The notes below the pieces were generated by a model that did no database searches, was not told the DNA's origin, and saw only the letters and a program-made list of their open reading frames with translations. Below are positions 31,343 through 41,757 of a stretch of 64,000 nucleotides of DNA, piece after piece. Source of the stretch: Choricystis sp. odSpoLacu1 (lineage: Eukaryota; Chlorophyta; Trebouxiophyceae); NCBI GenBank assembly GCA_958009055.1, contig OY253650.1, positions 744,001-808,000 of the forward strand. The letters run 5' to 3'. Position 1 is the stretch's first letter. Every line of letters starts with the position of its first letter. The translations under genes were made by a program, and so were the position numbers.

Positions 31343-32917
31343 CTAACGCTGGCCCCTCTCTGCTGCCACGCGCTCCTCCACCGCGCGCGCGACGCCCGCC
31401 ACCACGCACCTCGCCGCCGCCAGCGCCGCCTGCTCCTGGCTGGCAGTGCCAGTGACCACGGGGAAGTCGGCCATCAGGTCGGCTAGGGACGCCGCCCGCG
31501 CTGCCACCGCGTCGGGCGTGCCGCCGCGCGCGCGCCGCGCGCAGCGCAGCGCGGTCTCCGCCGCCCGCCGCGCGGCGCGGGCGCGGTCGCGACGGGGGTA
31601 GTGATCATCTAAAGTAGACGCAAAGATGGCTTTGACGGCTGCCAGGGCAGCGTCCGGCGTAAAGGGGGGAGGATCGGGTGTCAGTTCTGGCCAGGCTGGG
31701 CCAAACTGAGCCGCCAGAGCCGCCGCCAGCGCCGGAACCAGGCCCTCCACCACCGCATCATCCAGTGCGTCCGCCATGGCTTGCCAGGACGGGGGTGGCG
31801 AGCCGGGCGTGGTCAGGGGAGGTGGGGGCAGGGGGGCGGTGTGGCTGTTGGCCCCGCCGCTGCCTCTTCCACCGGCCGCCAGCGCGGCCACCGCTTCCCG
31901 CCCGCGAGGCAGGTCGCGCGGCGCCAGGGCCGCCACGCCCGCCGCCCGGGCGCGGGCAGCCAGGCCGCGGTCCAGGGTCACTAAGGCAACAGCGAGTGGA
32001 GGCGCGCGCACACGCCCGCGCGCCGCCCATCGCAGCGCGGTCGCCAAAACGCGATCATCCGCAGTCGGAGGCGACTGAGCGCCCGGCACGTCGACGGAAG
32101 GGCAGCCAGCCACATCGGCTGGCGTCTCCACGGCGGTGTGGGGCAGGGCGGTCGGGCCACCGCCGCCGGAGAGCGACGCGAGCGCGGCGCGCGCCGACGG
32201 CGCGAGGTCGCCCCCCCGCCCGTTGATCGCGTCGAGTTCGCTCACGGAGACGGAGGGGATGGCGGCGACCAGGTCGCCAGACCCTGACTCCAGCACGCGC
32301 TGCAGCAGGGACAGACGGGTGAGGGCGGCGGACGTGTCGACAATTAGAAGAGCGGCCGCGGTCGACGTGAGCGCAGTCACACTGGCGCCGCAGCCAGGCG
32401 CGGTCACCCCCGACTCTGGGTCCACGTCCATGGCGCCGCGAGCGGCGGCCAGCGCCAGGGCGACGTCCTCCATGTCGGCGTCCGAGGCGGAGTCGTCGGG
32501 TGGGGGCACAGGCGCCACGTTTCCACGCCGCCGCCCAAACAGGGCCCCCGACGGCACGCGCACCCCGCTCGCGACGTCGGTCACTAGAAAAGAGTCATTC
32601 CAGAAGCCGGACGCAGCCCAGGCGGCTATGCGAGGCAGGGCAAAGGGGCCTTGGGCGGCGCCGCGCGCGTCGGCGTACGACCACCCTGTGTCCTCCCCCT
32701 CTTCTTTGCCCGCCGCGCGACGCGCAGCCGCCAGCACGCTGACGACAGCAGTTTGTATGTCGCCGCCAGACAGGGTTAAGGGGACGGCGCCGTCGGGGCG
32801 GGAGGGGCCGCGCACCGCTGTTGTGCCGCCGAGGACGAGCGTCGAGCCGGCGCCCGCGCGCAGAGGGAACAGGGAGGCCGCCGCGGCTGGAGGGAGGTGG
32901 AGGACGGCCCGGTCCAT
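31343..32917 (-). CDS. GYF-domain plus PIN-domain protein
   Basis: Single exon, 524 residues, TAG stop (one of only two in the window). An N-terminal GYF-like domain has W-S-Y-A-D-A-R-G-x-x-Q-G-P-F and S-G-F-W-N-D-S-F-L-V; GYF domains bind proline-rich peptides. The middle contains a PIN-type nuclease fold: L-L-I-V-D-T-S, S-V-S-E-L-D, D-D-R-V-L-A-T-A and V-T-L-D-R-G-L-A, which supplies the expected four acidic positions. The arrangement recalls SWT1-type mRNA surveillance endonucleases. The C-terminus is helical and charged. An RNA quality-control role is inference. Upstream lies a minisatellite (32921-33001). Confidence 0.75.
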   Translation of the reverse strand: MDRAVLHLPPAAAASLFPLRAGAGSTLVLGGTTAVRGPSRPDGAVPLTLSGGDIQTAVVSVLAAARRAAGKEEGEDTGWSYADARGAAQGPFALPRIAAWAASGFWNDSFLVTDVASGVRVPSGALFGRRRGNVAPVPPPDDSASDADMEDVALALAAARGAMDVDPESGVTAPGCGASVTALTSTAAALLIVDTSAALTRLSLLQRVLESGSGDLVAAIPSVSVSELDAINGRGGDLAPSARAALASLSGGGGPTALPHTAVETPADVAGCPSVDVPGAQSPPTADDRVLATALRWAARGRVRAPPLAVALVTLDRGLAARARAAGVAALAPRDLPRGREAVAALAAGGRGSGGANSHTAPLPPPPLTTPGSPPPSWQAMADALDDAVVEGLVPALAAALAAQFGPAWPELTPDPPPFTPDAALAAVKAIFASTLDDHYPRRDRARAARRAAETALRCARRARGGTPDAVAARAASLADLMADFPVVTGTASQEQAALAAARCVVAGVARAVEERVAAERGQR

Positions 32918-32920
32918 GGG

Positions 32921-33001
32921 TGTGTCTCTCACCCTGGGTATGTCTCTCACCCTGTGTGTGTCTCTCACCCGCCAGGCGGTGTGTCTCTCACCGCCTGGCG
33001 G
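32921..33001. repeat. Promoter minisatellite ending in a perfect hairpin
   Basis: Four copies of TGTCTCTCACC start at 32923, 32941, 32959 and 32982. CCGCCAGGCGG at 32969-32979 and its exact reverse complement at 32991-33001 flank the last copy, giving an 11-bp stem and 11-base loop. The array starts three bases upstream of the GYF-PIN start codon. Confidence 0.9.
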
Positions 33002-33134
33002 CGGAGGGCGAGAGAGTTTGGGGCTTTGAGACGTCCAATAATTGGTCGGTCGGAAGTGGCACTCCGTCCGACGCATTCTTTTTTGGTAGCCCCGCCGTCG
33101 GCCCCCACAACCGTCCAGCCCTCTCTCTCTCACC

Positions 33135-33644
33135 ATGGCGTCCGCCTGGCGCGCCCTGGCTGAGATAGCCCTCCCCGTTCCCCTGCTCCTGCTCGCCCTC
33201 CTCCTCGCCCCCGCCCCCCGCTCCGCGCGCGTCGCCCTGCTGCGCGTCGTGGACCGTGTCCTCACCTTGCCTGTCCTGGGCGCCGTCGCCCTGGGCCACG
33301 TCATGCAGGCGGTGACGGGGGCTGCCCTGCTGGGGGCAGCGCGCGACGCGGTGAGGCTCGGCCGCGCAGCGAAAGTCGACGTTTCACCCAGCGTGACCGC
33401 TGCCAACCTCGCCAAGCGGTGGCGCGCGGAGCGCAACGCCTGGCTGGCCGCTCTGGCGTTTGTGGCGTGGACTCTGCTGGTGCGCGTGCACGTACTGGTG
33501 CGGCGCCTGGTGGCGCTGGAGGATGCAGCGTTGGAGCGCGCGCGCCCCGCGGCTGCCGCGTTCCTGGCGGGGCGGAGTGGGGGTGGTGGCGAGGCGACAG
33601 CGCCCGCGGCGCGGGTGCGGCCGGGGGACAAAAAGAACGAGTGA
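33135..33644 (+). CDS. BAP29/BAP31-like ER membrane protein
   Basis: Single exon, 169 residues. Three hydrophobic segments (about residues 10-28, 45-65 and 105-122), with R-A-E-R-N-A-W-L-A-A-L-A-F between the second and third, follow the B-cell receptor-associated protein 31 plan of an ER cargo-sorting chaperone. The last four residues are K-K-N-E, a dilysine ER-retrieval signal. The coiled coil of animal BAP31 is shortened. Divergent from the GYF-PIN gene; a TGTAA motif is 10 bases past the stop. Confidence 0.75.
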   Translation: MASAWRALAEIALPVPLLLLALLLAPAPRSARVALLRVVDRVLTLPVLGAVALGHVMQAVTGAALLGAARDAVRLGRAAKVDVSPSVTAANLAKRWRAERNAWLAALAFVAWTLLVRVHVLVRRLVALEDAALERARPAAAAFLAGRSGGGGEATAPAARVRPGDKKNE

Positions 33645-33764
33645 CCGTGTGGCTGTAAGCCAGAGGGGAAGAAAGCAGAGACCGAAGGCAGAGGGTGGAA
33701 GGCAAAACGCAGACAAGCCTCGCCACACTGAAAAAAAAACTGTCTTCCTCTCACCCTCTCCGCC

Positions 33765-34842
33765 ATGCCTAAAAACAAGGGCAAGGGCGGTAAAAACCGT
33801 CGGCGCGGTACGTGTTTCTGCGCGCGCGGTGTTTGCGGGGCGGCCGGCGGGGGGGCGGGGGGCAGCAACAGAGCGCAAGTGAATCGCGCCAGCGGGCGCG
33901 TGCCGGTCGCCCCCCTCCTCCCCTCTCCCCGCCTCGGCCCACTCTCCCCGATGCGGGGGACGGCTGGCCACCGGCTGCTGACGGGAGCTGGGCACGCGGT
34001 CGCCCTGCGTGTGTGTGCCACCGCGCCGCACACACAGCACTCGCTCCGCGGCGGCCCACACGCATTTGCCTGCCGCACTCCCCCCACCCGCTCGCCCCGG
34101 CCCCGACACCCGTCCGTCGGAGGCGTGCACCGCCGCATGCGGGGGCGGCGTGGGGCGGGTGGCGCGGTCGCGAGAGAGCGTTGATTGGAAAAGAAACGCC
34201 GCCAACGGACGCGCGCGCGGGGCTGGTTTTGTTTCACCTCACACCACCACCACCAAAACCCACACACACAGGCAAGAACGAGTCGGACGAGAAGCGCGAG
34301 CTCATCTTCAAGGAGGACGGCCAGGGTGAGTGGGAAGAGGCGTGAGAAAGCAGCCACACACAAGAATGCGTCGCAATCACCCTCCCACCCTCAACCCTCA
34401 ACCCACAGAATACGCCCAAGTCATCAAGATGCTGGGCAACAACCGCCTGGAAGCCCAGTGCATCGACGGTGTGAAACGGCTGTGCCACATCCGGGGCAAG
34501 ATGCGCAAAAAGGTGTGGGTCAACGCGGGCGACGTCGTCCTGCTCGGCCTGCGCGAGTTTCAGGATGAAAAAGCTGACGTCATCCTCAAGTACGCGGCCG
34601 ACGAAGCCCGCTCCCTGAAAGCATACGGCGAGTTGCCCGAGAACAGTGAGTTTTGGGTGGGGAGGAGAGGGTGGTGTGGGTGGGAAGGTCCCCTGTTTTG
34701 TTTCTCATTTTTGCTCACACTTCCCCACCCACACACCCCTTCCCCACCACCAGTCCGCGTCAACGAGGCCGACGCCTTCGCCAACGAGGAGGGCGGCGAG
34801 AACGACGACTTCTTCGACTTTGACGACGTGGACCACATTTGA
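33765..34842 (+). CDS. EIF1A: Translation initiation factor eIF1A
   Basis: Exons 33765-33807, 34272-34325, 34409-34645 and 34754-34842; 140 residues. Promotes scanning and start-codon selection on the 40S subunit. It starts [18 protein letters not shown], then [14 protein letters not shown] and the OB fold ([20 protein letters not shown]), and ends with the acidic [10 protein letters not shown] tail. All junction phases agree. Near invariant in eukaryotes. Confidence 0.97.
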
Positions 34843-35270
34843 TGGTTGTCAAAAAACCCTCTCTTCTTCTCCCCCTCCTTTTGTTTACAAACCCAGCCGC
34901 TTTTCCTCGCCCCCCTTTTTGAACCCTCAATCGTCCAGTTTTTTTGTGTGTTAACAAACAAGTTTTGGGACTTCTCTAAAGACAGAATCCGCATTTAAAA
35001 AAAAAAAGAGAACAAAAAACAACTGTGTGTTTCAACAACAGAGTGGCTGTCGCGAGCAGCATCAGGCAGCAGTGTGTGGGATATCAGTCGACACGGTCGG
35101 TTGTCTGTTGCACGCGTGGACGCAGAGAGAGGAAGAAGCGCTTTGTCTCAGGGAAAAGGTCGGTCAAGCACAAACAACGTGCTTTTTTTTTCACGCCTCT
35201 CTTTCGGAGCCCCGTCTCCCCCGCGACCCCACACACACCCGCCTCCCCCCCACCCCCGCAGACGACTGCC
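34843..35270. other. Intergenic between eIF1A and the desaturase
   Basis: About 430 bp, distinctly AT-rich at 34850-35040 with an A run at 34997-35007. Consistent with a 3' UTR followed by a promoter and leader. No gene supported. Confidence 0.4.
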
Positions 35271-37118
35271 ATGCAGTGCACCTCCCGTCCCGCGCGGGCA
35301 GTGCACGCCCGGCCGGCTGCCGCCACCCGGGTCGCGCCGCGCGCTGGGCGCGGTGTGAGCGTCGTCGCGCGCTCCGCCCCGCGCGACGCGCGTGTCAGGT
35401 GAGTGTGGGTGGCCCGCATTTGGTTTGAGCAGAGTCGCATCCTTTGCCCCGGGGCGGAGTTGTGGCGCGGAGAGAGGCAGACAGGGAGCGACTGACCCAC
35501 GCGCCCCCCTGCTTCCCTCTCCCCTTCCCCAGCGCCGCTGCTGTCGAGCTGAGCGAAGCCACCGGCTCCTGGGACCTGCCCACCGTGGCTGGCGAGGAAG
35601 CCATCTCGTACAGCGAGCAGTACGACCGGCTGTTTGCGCAGCCGTCTATCGACATCAAGAAGGTGCGTCGTCGCGGGTCGCCAATTTTCGGGCGTGCGGT
35701 CGCTGGCGCGCCCCCCCGCTCCCAAGTGCCGAGCCCCTCCCCACGCGTCCCTCCGCCCGCGCCCCTCTCTTCTGGCGATGGCAGGGCACGGCGGCATGTC
35801 GGAGCCGGCGACCGGGGGTGGAGGGCGGGCGCGCGGGGCGGGGGAAACACGCGCGCGAGGGCGTTGTGGCGCGAGCGCGTGGTGGAGAGAAACGAGGGAC
35901 TGTGTTGTCCCGGGAGGCGACCGCCGGTGTCGGTTGGGCGGTGCCGTCCCGCGCCGCCTCTCGGCGGTGGACCGCGTGCCGGGAGCAGCTGCGGCGTCGC
36001 GCGACGGCGCGCAGCGACCGCGCCGCGGCCGCGCGGCCCCGCAGCCGCTCGCGCCCCTGCTATCCGCGGCCTGCTTCCCTCCACCCCGCGTATCTCGCCT
36101 GTCACCGACGCTCCACTCCACCCTCCCCCCTCCCCACCACCCCCACACCCCCCCACACACCCCACAGCCCGTCGCCAAGCCCTGCCGCGCCCTGCAGGCC
36201 CGCGAGCCCGGCGCCCGCCGCGTCCCAGCGTCCGACGTGTTCGCCGTCCCCAAAACGCGCCAGTTCTTTGGCCGCACGTGGGCCAGGAACGACCTCATCT
36301 ACGCCGGGTTCATGGTGGCCATGCACGGCCTGGCCCTGCTGGCCCCGTGGACGGCTTCCTGGAAAATGCTGGGCCTGTTTGCCGTGTCCTACTTCATTTC
36401 GGGCTGCCTCGGCATCACCCTCTCCTTCCACCGCCAACTGTCCCACCGCTCGTTTGCCACCCCCAAGTGGCTGGAGTACGCGCTCGCCTACTGCGGCGTG
36501 CTGGCGGTGCAGGGCGACCCGATCGAGTGGGCGTCGTCGCACCGCTTTCACCACCTGCACTGCGACACCCCGCTCGACCCCCACTCCCCCTATGAAGGGT
36601 TCTGGTGGTCGCACGCGGGCTGGCTGCTGGACCACGGCGCCACCATGGAGCGTGTCGGGGCGCGTGGGAACGTCACGGATTTGACGGCCCAACCCTTCTA
36701 CACGTGGATCGAGAAGACCTACCCCCTCCACGTCGTCGCCCAGTTTGCCACCCTCTTCGCCCTCGGCGGCCTCCCCGCCGTCGTGTGGGGCGGCGCCCTG
36801 CGCGTCGTCTGGGTGTACCACATCACCTGGTTTGTCAACTCGGTGTGCCACGTGTGGGGGTCGCAACCCTACGACGCGGGCGACCTCTCCCGCAACAACT
36901 GGTGGGTCGGCCTCCTCGCCTTTGGCGAGGGGTGGCACAACAACCACCACGCGTTCGAGTTCTCCGCGCGCCACGGCCTGGAGTGGTGGCAGCTGGATGT
37001 CACGTGGCTGGTCGTGCGCGCGCTGCAAGCCGTGGGGCTCGCCACCAACGTCAAGCTGCCGACGGAGAAGCAGAAGGCCAGGCTGCGCATCGTGCCGCCC
37101 GCGCCGGCTGCGGCGTGA
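35271..37118 (+). CDS. Plastid acyl-lipid desaturase, FAD5/ADS type
   Basis: Exons 35271-35398, 35533-35662 and 36168-37118; 402 residues. The membrane di-iron desaturase introduces a double bond in fatty acyl chains, in plants palmitoyl-MGDG. The three histidine boxes are intact: H-R-Q-L-S-H-R, H-R-F-H-H and H-N-N-H-H. W-A-S-S-H-R-F-H-H and G-E-G-W-H-N-N-H-H-A-F place it with acyl-CoA/FAD5-type delta-9 and delta-7 enzymes. Exon 1 is an Arg/Ala-rich transit peptide. Regiospecificity cannot be told from sequence alone. Confidence 0.93.
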
Positions 37119-37702
37119 GTGTGGTGAGGTGTGGTGCTGTGTGTTTTCATTTGATTTTTTCAAGCCGGACTTTCCTTCTTCCCTCTCCCCTTCATTTGAC
37201 ATGCTTCCCCCCCCCCAAACATCATCTTTTTTCCCGCCCTGATTCCTTCCTTGTGCTTCGACTCCAAAAAAACGCGCGAGAGATGGGGGGGGGGCGGTTG
37301 GAGTTTTGGCGCGCCCTGGGCGCGCCGAGCCGTTGCCTGCCACCCCCCCACCCCACCACCCCTCGACACCCAAAAAAAACAAAGGTTTAGAGACTGGAAA
37401 CCCCACAACAAAGAAACAATGGCTGAGAGTGTGCTTGGTTGCCTTGGTTGTGTGTTGTGCCGTGTGCCGTGTGGTTTTTTTAAGTCTCTTTTTTCTCTCT
37501 CGTTTTGCACACCGCACAACACACAACCAACAGGCGAGTGACGCACCTCTCCCCCACCTCTCCCCCACCTCTCTCTCTCTCTCCCTCTCTCGAACAGAAG
37601 ATAGAAAAATGAATTTGCGGCGGTTTTCTTTGTTCACACAGAGGGGGGCGCAGGAAACAGGGTGTGTGGAAAAAATGAAGTCTCTCTCACTTGCGATCTC
37701 CC
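37119..37702. other. Convergent intergenic region after the desaturase
   Basis: About 585 bp between convergent stops, unusually long for this window. It is T/C-rich, with a C run at 37207-37216 and direct CTCCCCCACCT repeats near 37546-37575. Short open frames on both strands look like background. Confidence 0.4.
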
Positions 37703-40700
37703 TCACTTGCGATACCGCCGATCCTCGTAGCACCACCCCCCCTGCCCCTTTCCATTCAGCTTGGCCGCGTCCAGCGTCACTTGGACGCGTTCCTCGGGCG
37801 CCGCCCGCCCCAGCCAGCCGTCGGGGCCGGCGGCGGGCGTCACGTCCGCAGCGCGGAAGGTCAGCGCGCCACTGCGTCCACCGGCGCTGGCGGCGGCAGC
37901 AGCAGCGGCATCGACTAGCGTGGTCGCACCCCCTCTACCCGTCCGCGCGCTGGCGGCGCGGGCCCCCCCCATGATCTTGAACACGCGGGCGGGGGCTCCC
38001 GGGGACGGGCGCACGAGGACTCGGTCTCCTGGCGAGGGAAACGGAAACGGGACGGAGGCACCCCCGCCACCGCCGCCACCGCGGCCAGAGGCGGGGGTGG
38101 CGGGCCGGGCGGAGCGGGGGGAGGGCGTGGCGGCGGGCGGGGCGGAGCGGGGGGGGCGGGCGGGAGGGGGGGCGTGGGCGGTCGCACGGCCAACGTCGCC
38201 ACCGCCGCCGCCGGCGGGGGGGGAGAGAGGGGGGCCCTCCATGAACCCCCAGTAATCGTCCGGCAGGGACGCCGTCATGGACCCCGCGGAGTCTTCGGCC
38301 GAGGCAGCGGCGGCGGCGGCGGCGGCCGCCGCCAGCGCCGCGCGCGGCGGCGGCGGCAGCGTCGGGCGCTTGGCGGGGCGCGGCACGCCCTCGCCCGCCC
38401 TGCGCTTGGGGGCGGCGCCACCGACGCCTGCCAGGGCGGCTGGCGCCGAGTCGTGGCGTGCTAGAGGAGGGGCGGGCTCGCCCTCTAGGAGGGCGTCTAG
38501 AGCGTCGAGACCGCCGCCTGCCCCAACCCCGGGGGCAGCAGCGGGCGCGCCGCCGCCCCCGCCACCAGACGCGCGGCGACCGCGCCCCGCGGGCGGCAGC
38601 GCGGGCGCGGGTGCCCGCTTGCCGCCCTGCTGCTGCGCGGTCAACCAGGTGCCGGCGACCGGGGCGGCGGCGGCGGCAGCAGCGCGCGCGCTGCCACCCT
38701 CCACCCCCGACTCGCCACCACTCTCGCACGACGCGTCGCCGCCGTCGCCGTCCCCCGTCACACCGCCAAAGCTCAACTGCTTGGGCTCCAGGCCGCCCCC
38801 CCGGGAGGCGGCGGCCGCCGCAGCGCGCTGGGGGATGGGCTTGCGCTTGGACTCGGGAGTCACTGCGACGCCGCCGCCGCGCAGCGTGCGGCGCACGCGA
38901 GCGGCGGCCGCGCCGCGCGACACCGACCCTTCTTCGCCGCCCCCGACGCCGCGAGACGCGGACTTGTCGGTGACGGCGGACGTAGTGTCGGACACAGCGT
39001 CGCGGCGGGGGCCGGCGGCGGGTGGGGGGGGCGGCAGCAGCGGCCGCGGCGGCCGCGGCGGCAGCCGCCGCCAGCCGCGACCGCCCGTTGGCGCCGCCGC
39101 CGCCACCATCACGCCGCCTCTTGAAGTGAGCGTGCATGGAGAAGCGGCGGGCGGCAGCGGCGGCAGCACCAGCAGCGGTGCCCAGCTGGCGCCTCCCCGC
39201 AGTCGTGGCGCCGCCCCCAGGGCCGCGCGCGGCGCGCGCGGCGGCGCCACTGGCGGCGGCGCCACTCGTACCCGACTGGCCAGACAGGCTGGACGCGGTG
39301 GGGCGGGCGGATGCAGAGGGCGGCACAGCCGAGTCTGAGGCGGCAACGCCACCCACGCCTCCGACACCCAGCGTTTCACCCAATCCTTCATCCGCGGACG
39401 CGCCGCCATCATCCTCCCCACACGCGTCCGCCAGGGCGGCCACGACGGTGGGGAGAGTCGCCTTGAAGCGAGGCCGCAGCACGCGGGAGAAGAAGGCGCG
39501 GTCGTCCCCCCCCGGGAAGAAGTACAGGTCGGGCACCACGAGGTGGAAGAGGGCAACAGCACCACGCGCGCACACGCGCGCGGCGGGGGCTCCCGGGGGG
39601 GCGCTGGCAGCCACCTCAAGCGCCAGAAGCAGGGCCAGCGCACCATCCGCGCGGCGGGCGTCGGCGGCAGCGTCTGCGAGGCCGTGGGCGCGGCGCACGT
39701 CGGGGGCGGCGCGCACGACGGCGGCCGCCAGCGCGGCCGCGACTGCGTCCGCCGCGGCCGCCACGCCCGCGTCCCCCGATGCGGGGGGTGGTAGCAGTCC
39801 ATGCGGCACGGGCCCGCGCGCCGCGGCGGCGGCGGCGGCCAGCACGGCGCGGCGGGAGCAGCGCGCGAGGGCCGACCGCGCAGCAGCGACGGTGGCGGTC
39901 GCCGCGTCGGCGGCGGCATCGAGTGCCAACCTCCCTGGAGGCGCAAACGACGCGAGCGCAGCGTCCCGGGACGCGATGGCGGCCGCCAGGGCGGCGGCCG
40001 CGTCCTCGGTGGTGTCAGAGAAGCGGGCACGCGCGGGTTGAGGCGCGGGCGCCGCCTCGGACGGCGGCAGCACCGACGCGGGCGCGCTGCCGGCGGCGGC
40101 CGACCCATCCTCCCCGCCGCAGCTGGGGGTGATGCGGGCGGCGGCGGCTGCCGCTGCAGCTGCCACAGCAGCGTGCGCCGCCACGATGGCCGACCGCCGG
40201 TCGCGCGGCGCGGCGGGGGGAGGCGCGCGCGCGCGCGCGCGGGCGGCAGCAGCGGCGCCGGCGCCGCGCGCCGGCGCGGACGCCGCGCCCCACTGGCTGC
40301 CAGCGCGTCGCGCAAGCACTCAGTCAGGTGGGGCGTCAGATCGGTGCCAGGCGGCGGGGGCGGGGGCCAGGCGGCGCCCGGCCTGCGCGCGAGCCGCGCC
40401 GCGCGCGCGCCGTCGCCGCCGTCGCTGCCGCCGTCGCTCACGCACGACCCCGCGGCTCCGGCGGCATCGTCGGCAGACACCGCGGCTCTCGCCCGCAGCG
40501 CGGACGCGACGGCACCGTCCGCGGAGGCGGCCAGGGCGGCGGCCAGGGCGGCGCCCTGGGGGGAGCGCGCGAGTGGGGCGGCGTCGGCGGCGCCGCCGCC
40601 GGGTTTGCGGGTGGAGAGGGCGCCGTGTAGGGCAGCGCGGCGGGCAGCAACCGCCGCTGGGTCAGCATTTTCACTGTCATCGTCGTCCAGGGCGGCGGTG

Positions 40701-41490
40701 TCGAGCCAGACGAGGCGGACGGGGGGGCAGCCCTCGAGAGCTGAAACGACGGCAGACGCGTCTTCAGGCGCTGGCGCCCACACAAACGCGGTGGGCGGCG
40801 GTGGCGGCCGCACGGGGGCTCCCCCACCATCAGACGCGGCCGCCCCGGGCGCGGCCGCGGGGGCGGACGCAGCGGCGGCCACCAGCGCACGCAGCGCGGC
40901 GCCGAGCGGGGCGGGCTCGGGCGGCGGCGCGCGCGCGCGCGCGCCGCGGTCGCCGCCCCGCGCGCCGCTCTGCAGGCGGCGGTCACCACGTCTGCGAAGC
41001 CGGAGAACGCGGTGCCCGAGACGCGGGACGGGAGGTTGAGGCCGGGGCGTTTTGCGGCAGCTGTGTGGGGAGGGGAGAGGGTGGATGCGCGCGCGCGTGT
41101 CGACCCGCGTTTTTTTTTTTTTTTTTTTTCGCATCTTGCGCGCTGAGGGGCGGGGGCGGGGCGACCTTTCGCCAGCCCCCACACACACGCACACAACACA
41201 CACCCTCACACACCTGCCACAGCGTCCCACGCCGCCCCCGCCGCCGCCCCCGAGGCGCCGCCCGCGCCGTCGGCGCAGAGCGTGTACGCGAATTCGCACT
41301 TGGCGCCGCCACCGCGCACCCCCGCGGCCGCCGCCCCCGCCCCGCGCAGTAGGCGAGCCACCGCAGTGAGCACGTCTGCGGACGAGGAGGGCGACCCCGC
41401 CAGCGCGGCGGGCGTCAGCAGCAGCAGCGTGCGCAGCGGGTGCGGCGACGGGGGGGGGGGCGCGGGGTGCCAGGGTGGCGCGAGCGCCAT
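37703..41490 (-). CDS. Large low-complexity protein, probable Treslin/TICRR-SLD3-type replication factor
   Basis: Exons 41490-41214 and 41060-37703. Three run errors break the frame (CG run 40927-40943, CG run 40223-40241, G8 39024-39031); trimming one unit from each gives 1209 residues in one frame. The N-terminal 350 residues resemble the Treslin von Willebrand-like domain: R-T-L-L-L-L-T-P-A, C-E-F-A-Y-T, F-V-W-A-P-A-P-E-D then L-V-W-L-D-T-A, and later L-T-P-H-L-T-E-C-L-R-D-A-L. The central block has F-H-L-V-V-P-D-L-Y-F-F-P-G-G. The rest is Ala/Gly/Pro-rich with a basic C-terminus. Treslin recruits CDC45 at origins. The family call is tentative; the gene itself is solid. Confidence 0.5.
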
Positions 41491-41757
41491 TTGTGTGTGT
41501 GTTTGTGTGTGTGTGTATGTGTGTGTGGGAGAAGTATTTGGGGTGCGTGTGACCTCCTCACTCTCTCTCGAACGAAAGGGACAGGGCGCAAGGCCCGGAG
41601 CCGATTTTGTTTTGTTTTGTTTCGTTTTCGAGTTGTGACGACAGCTCTCTCTTTCCGTCTCTGTCCGCCCCCCACACTGAGAGCTTTTTTTCAGCGACCC
41701 GCTCGAGGGGTGCAACAAAACTAAGCACAGTCTACACAAAAACAAAAACACAGAAAA

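Noticed and set aside
32921..33001. Considered a CRISPR-like array
   Set aside because: Units are only 11 bases with similar spacers, in a eukaryotic nuclear promoter.
35084..36298. 404-codon minus-strand frame over the desaturase introns
   Set aside because: Composition is intron and antisense background; the plus strand has a complete desaturase with matching splice phases.
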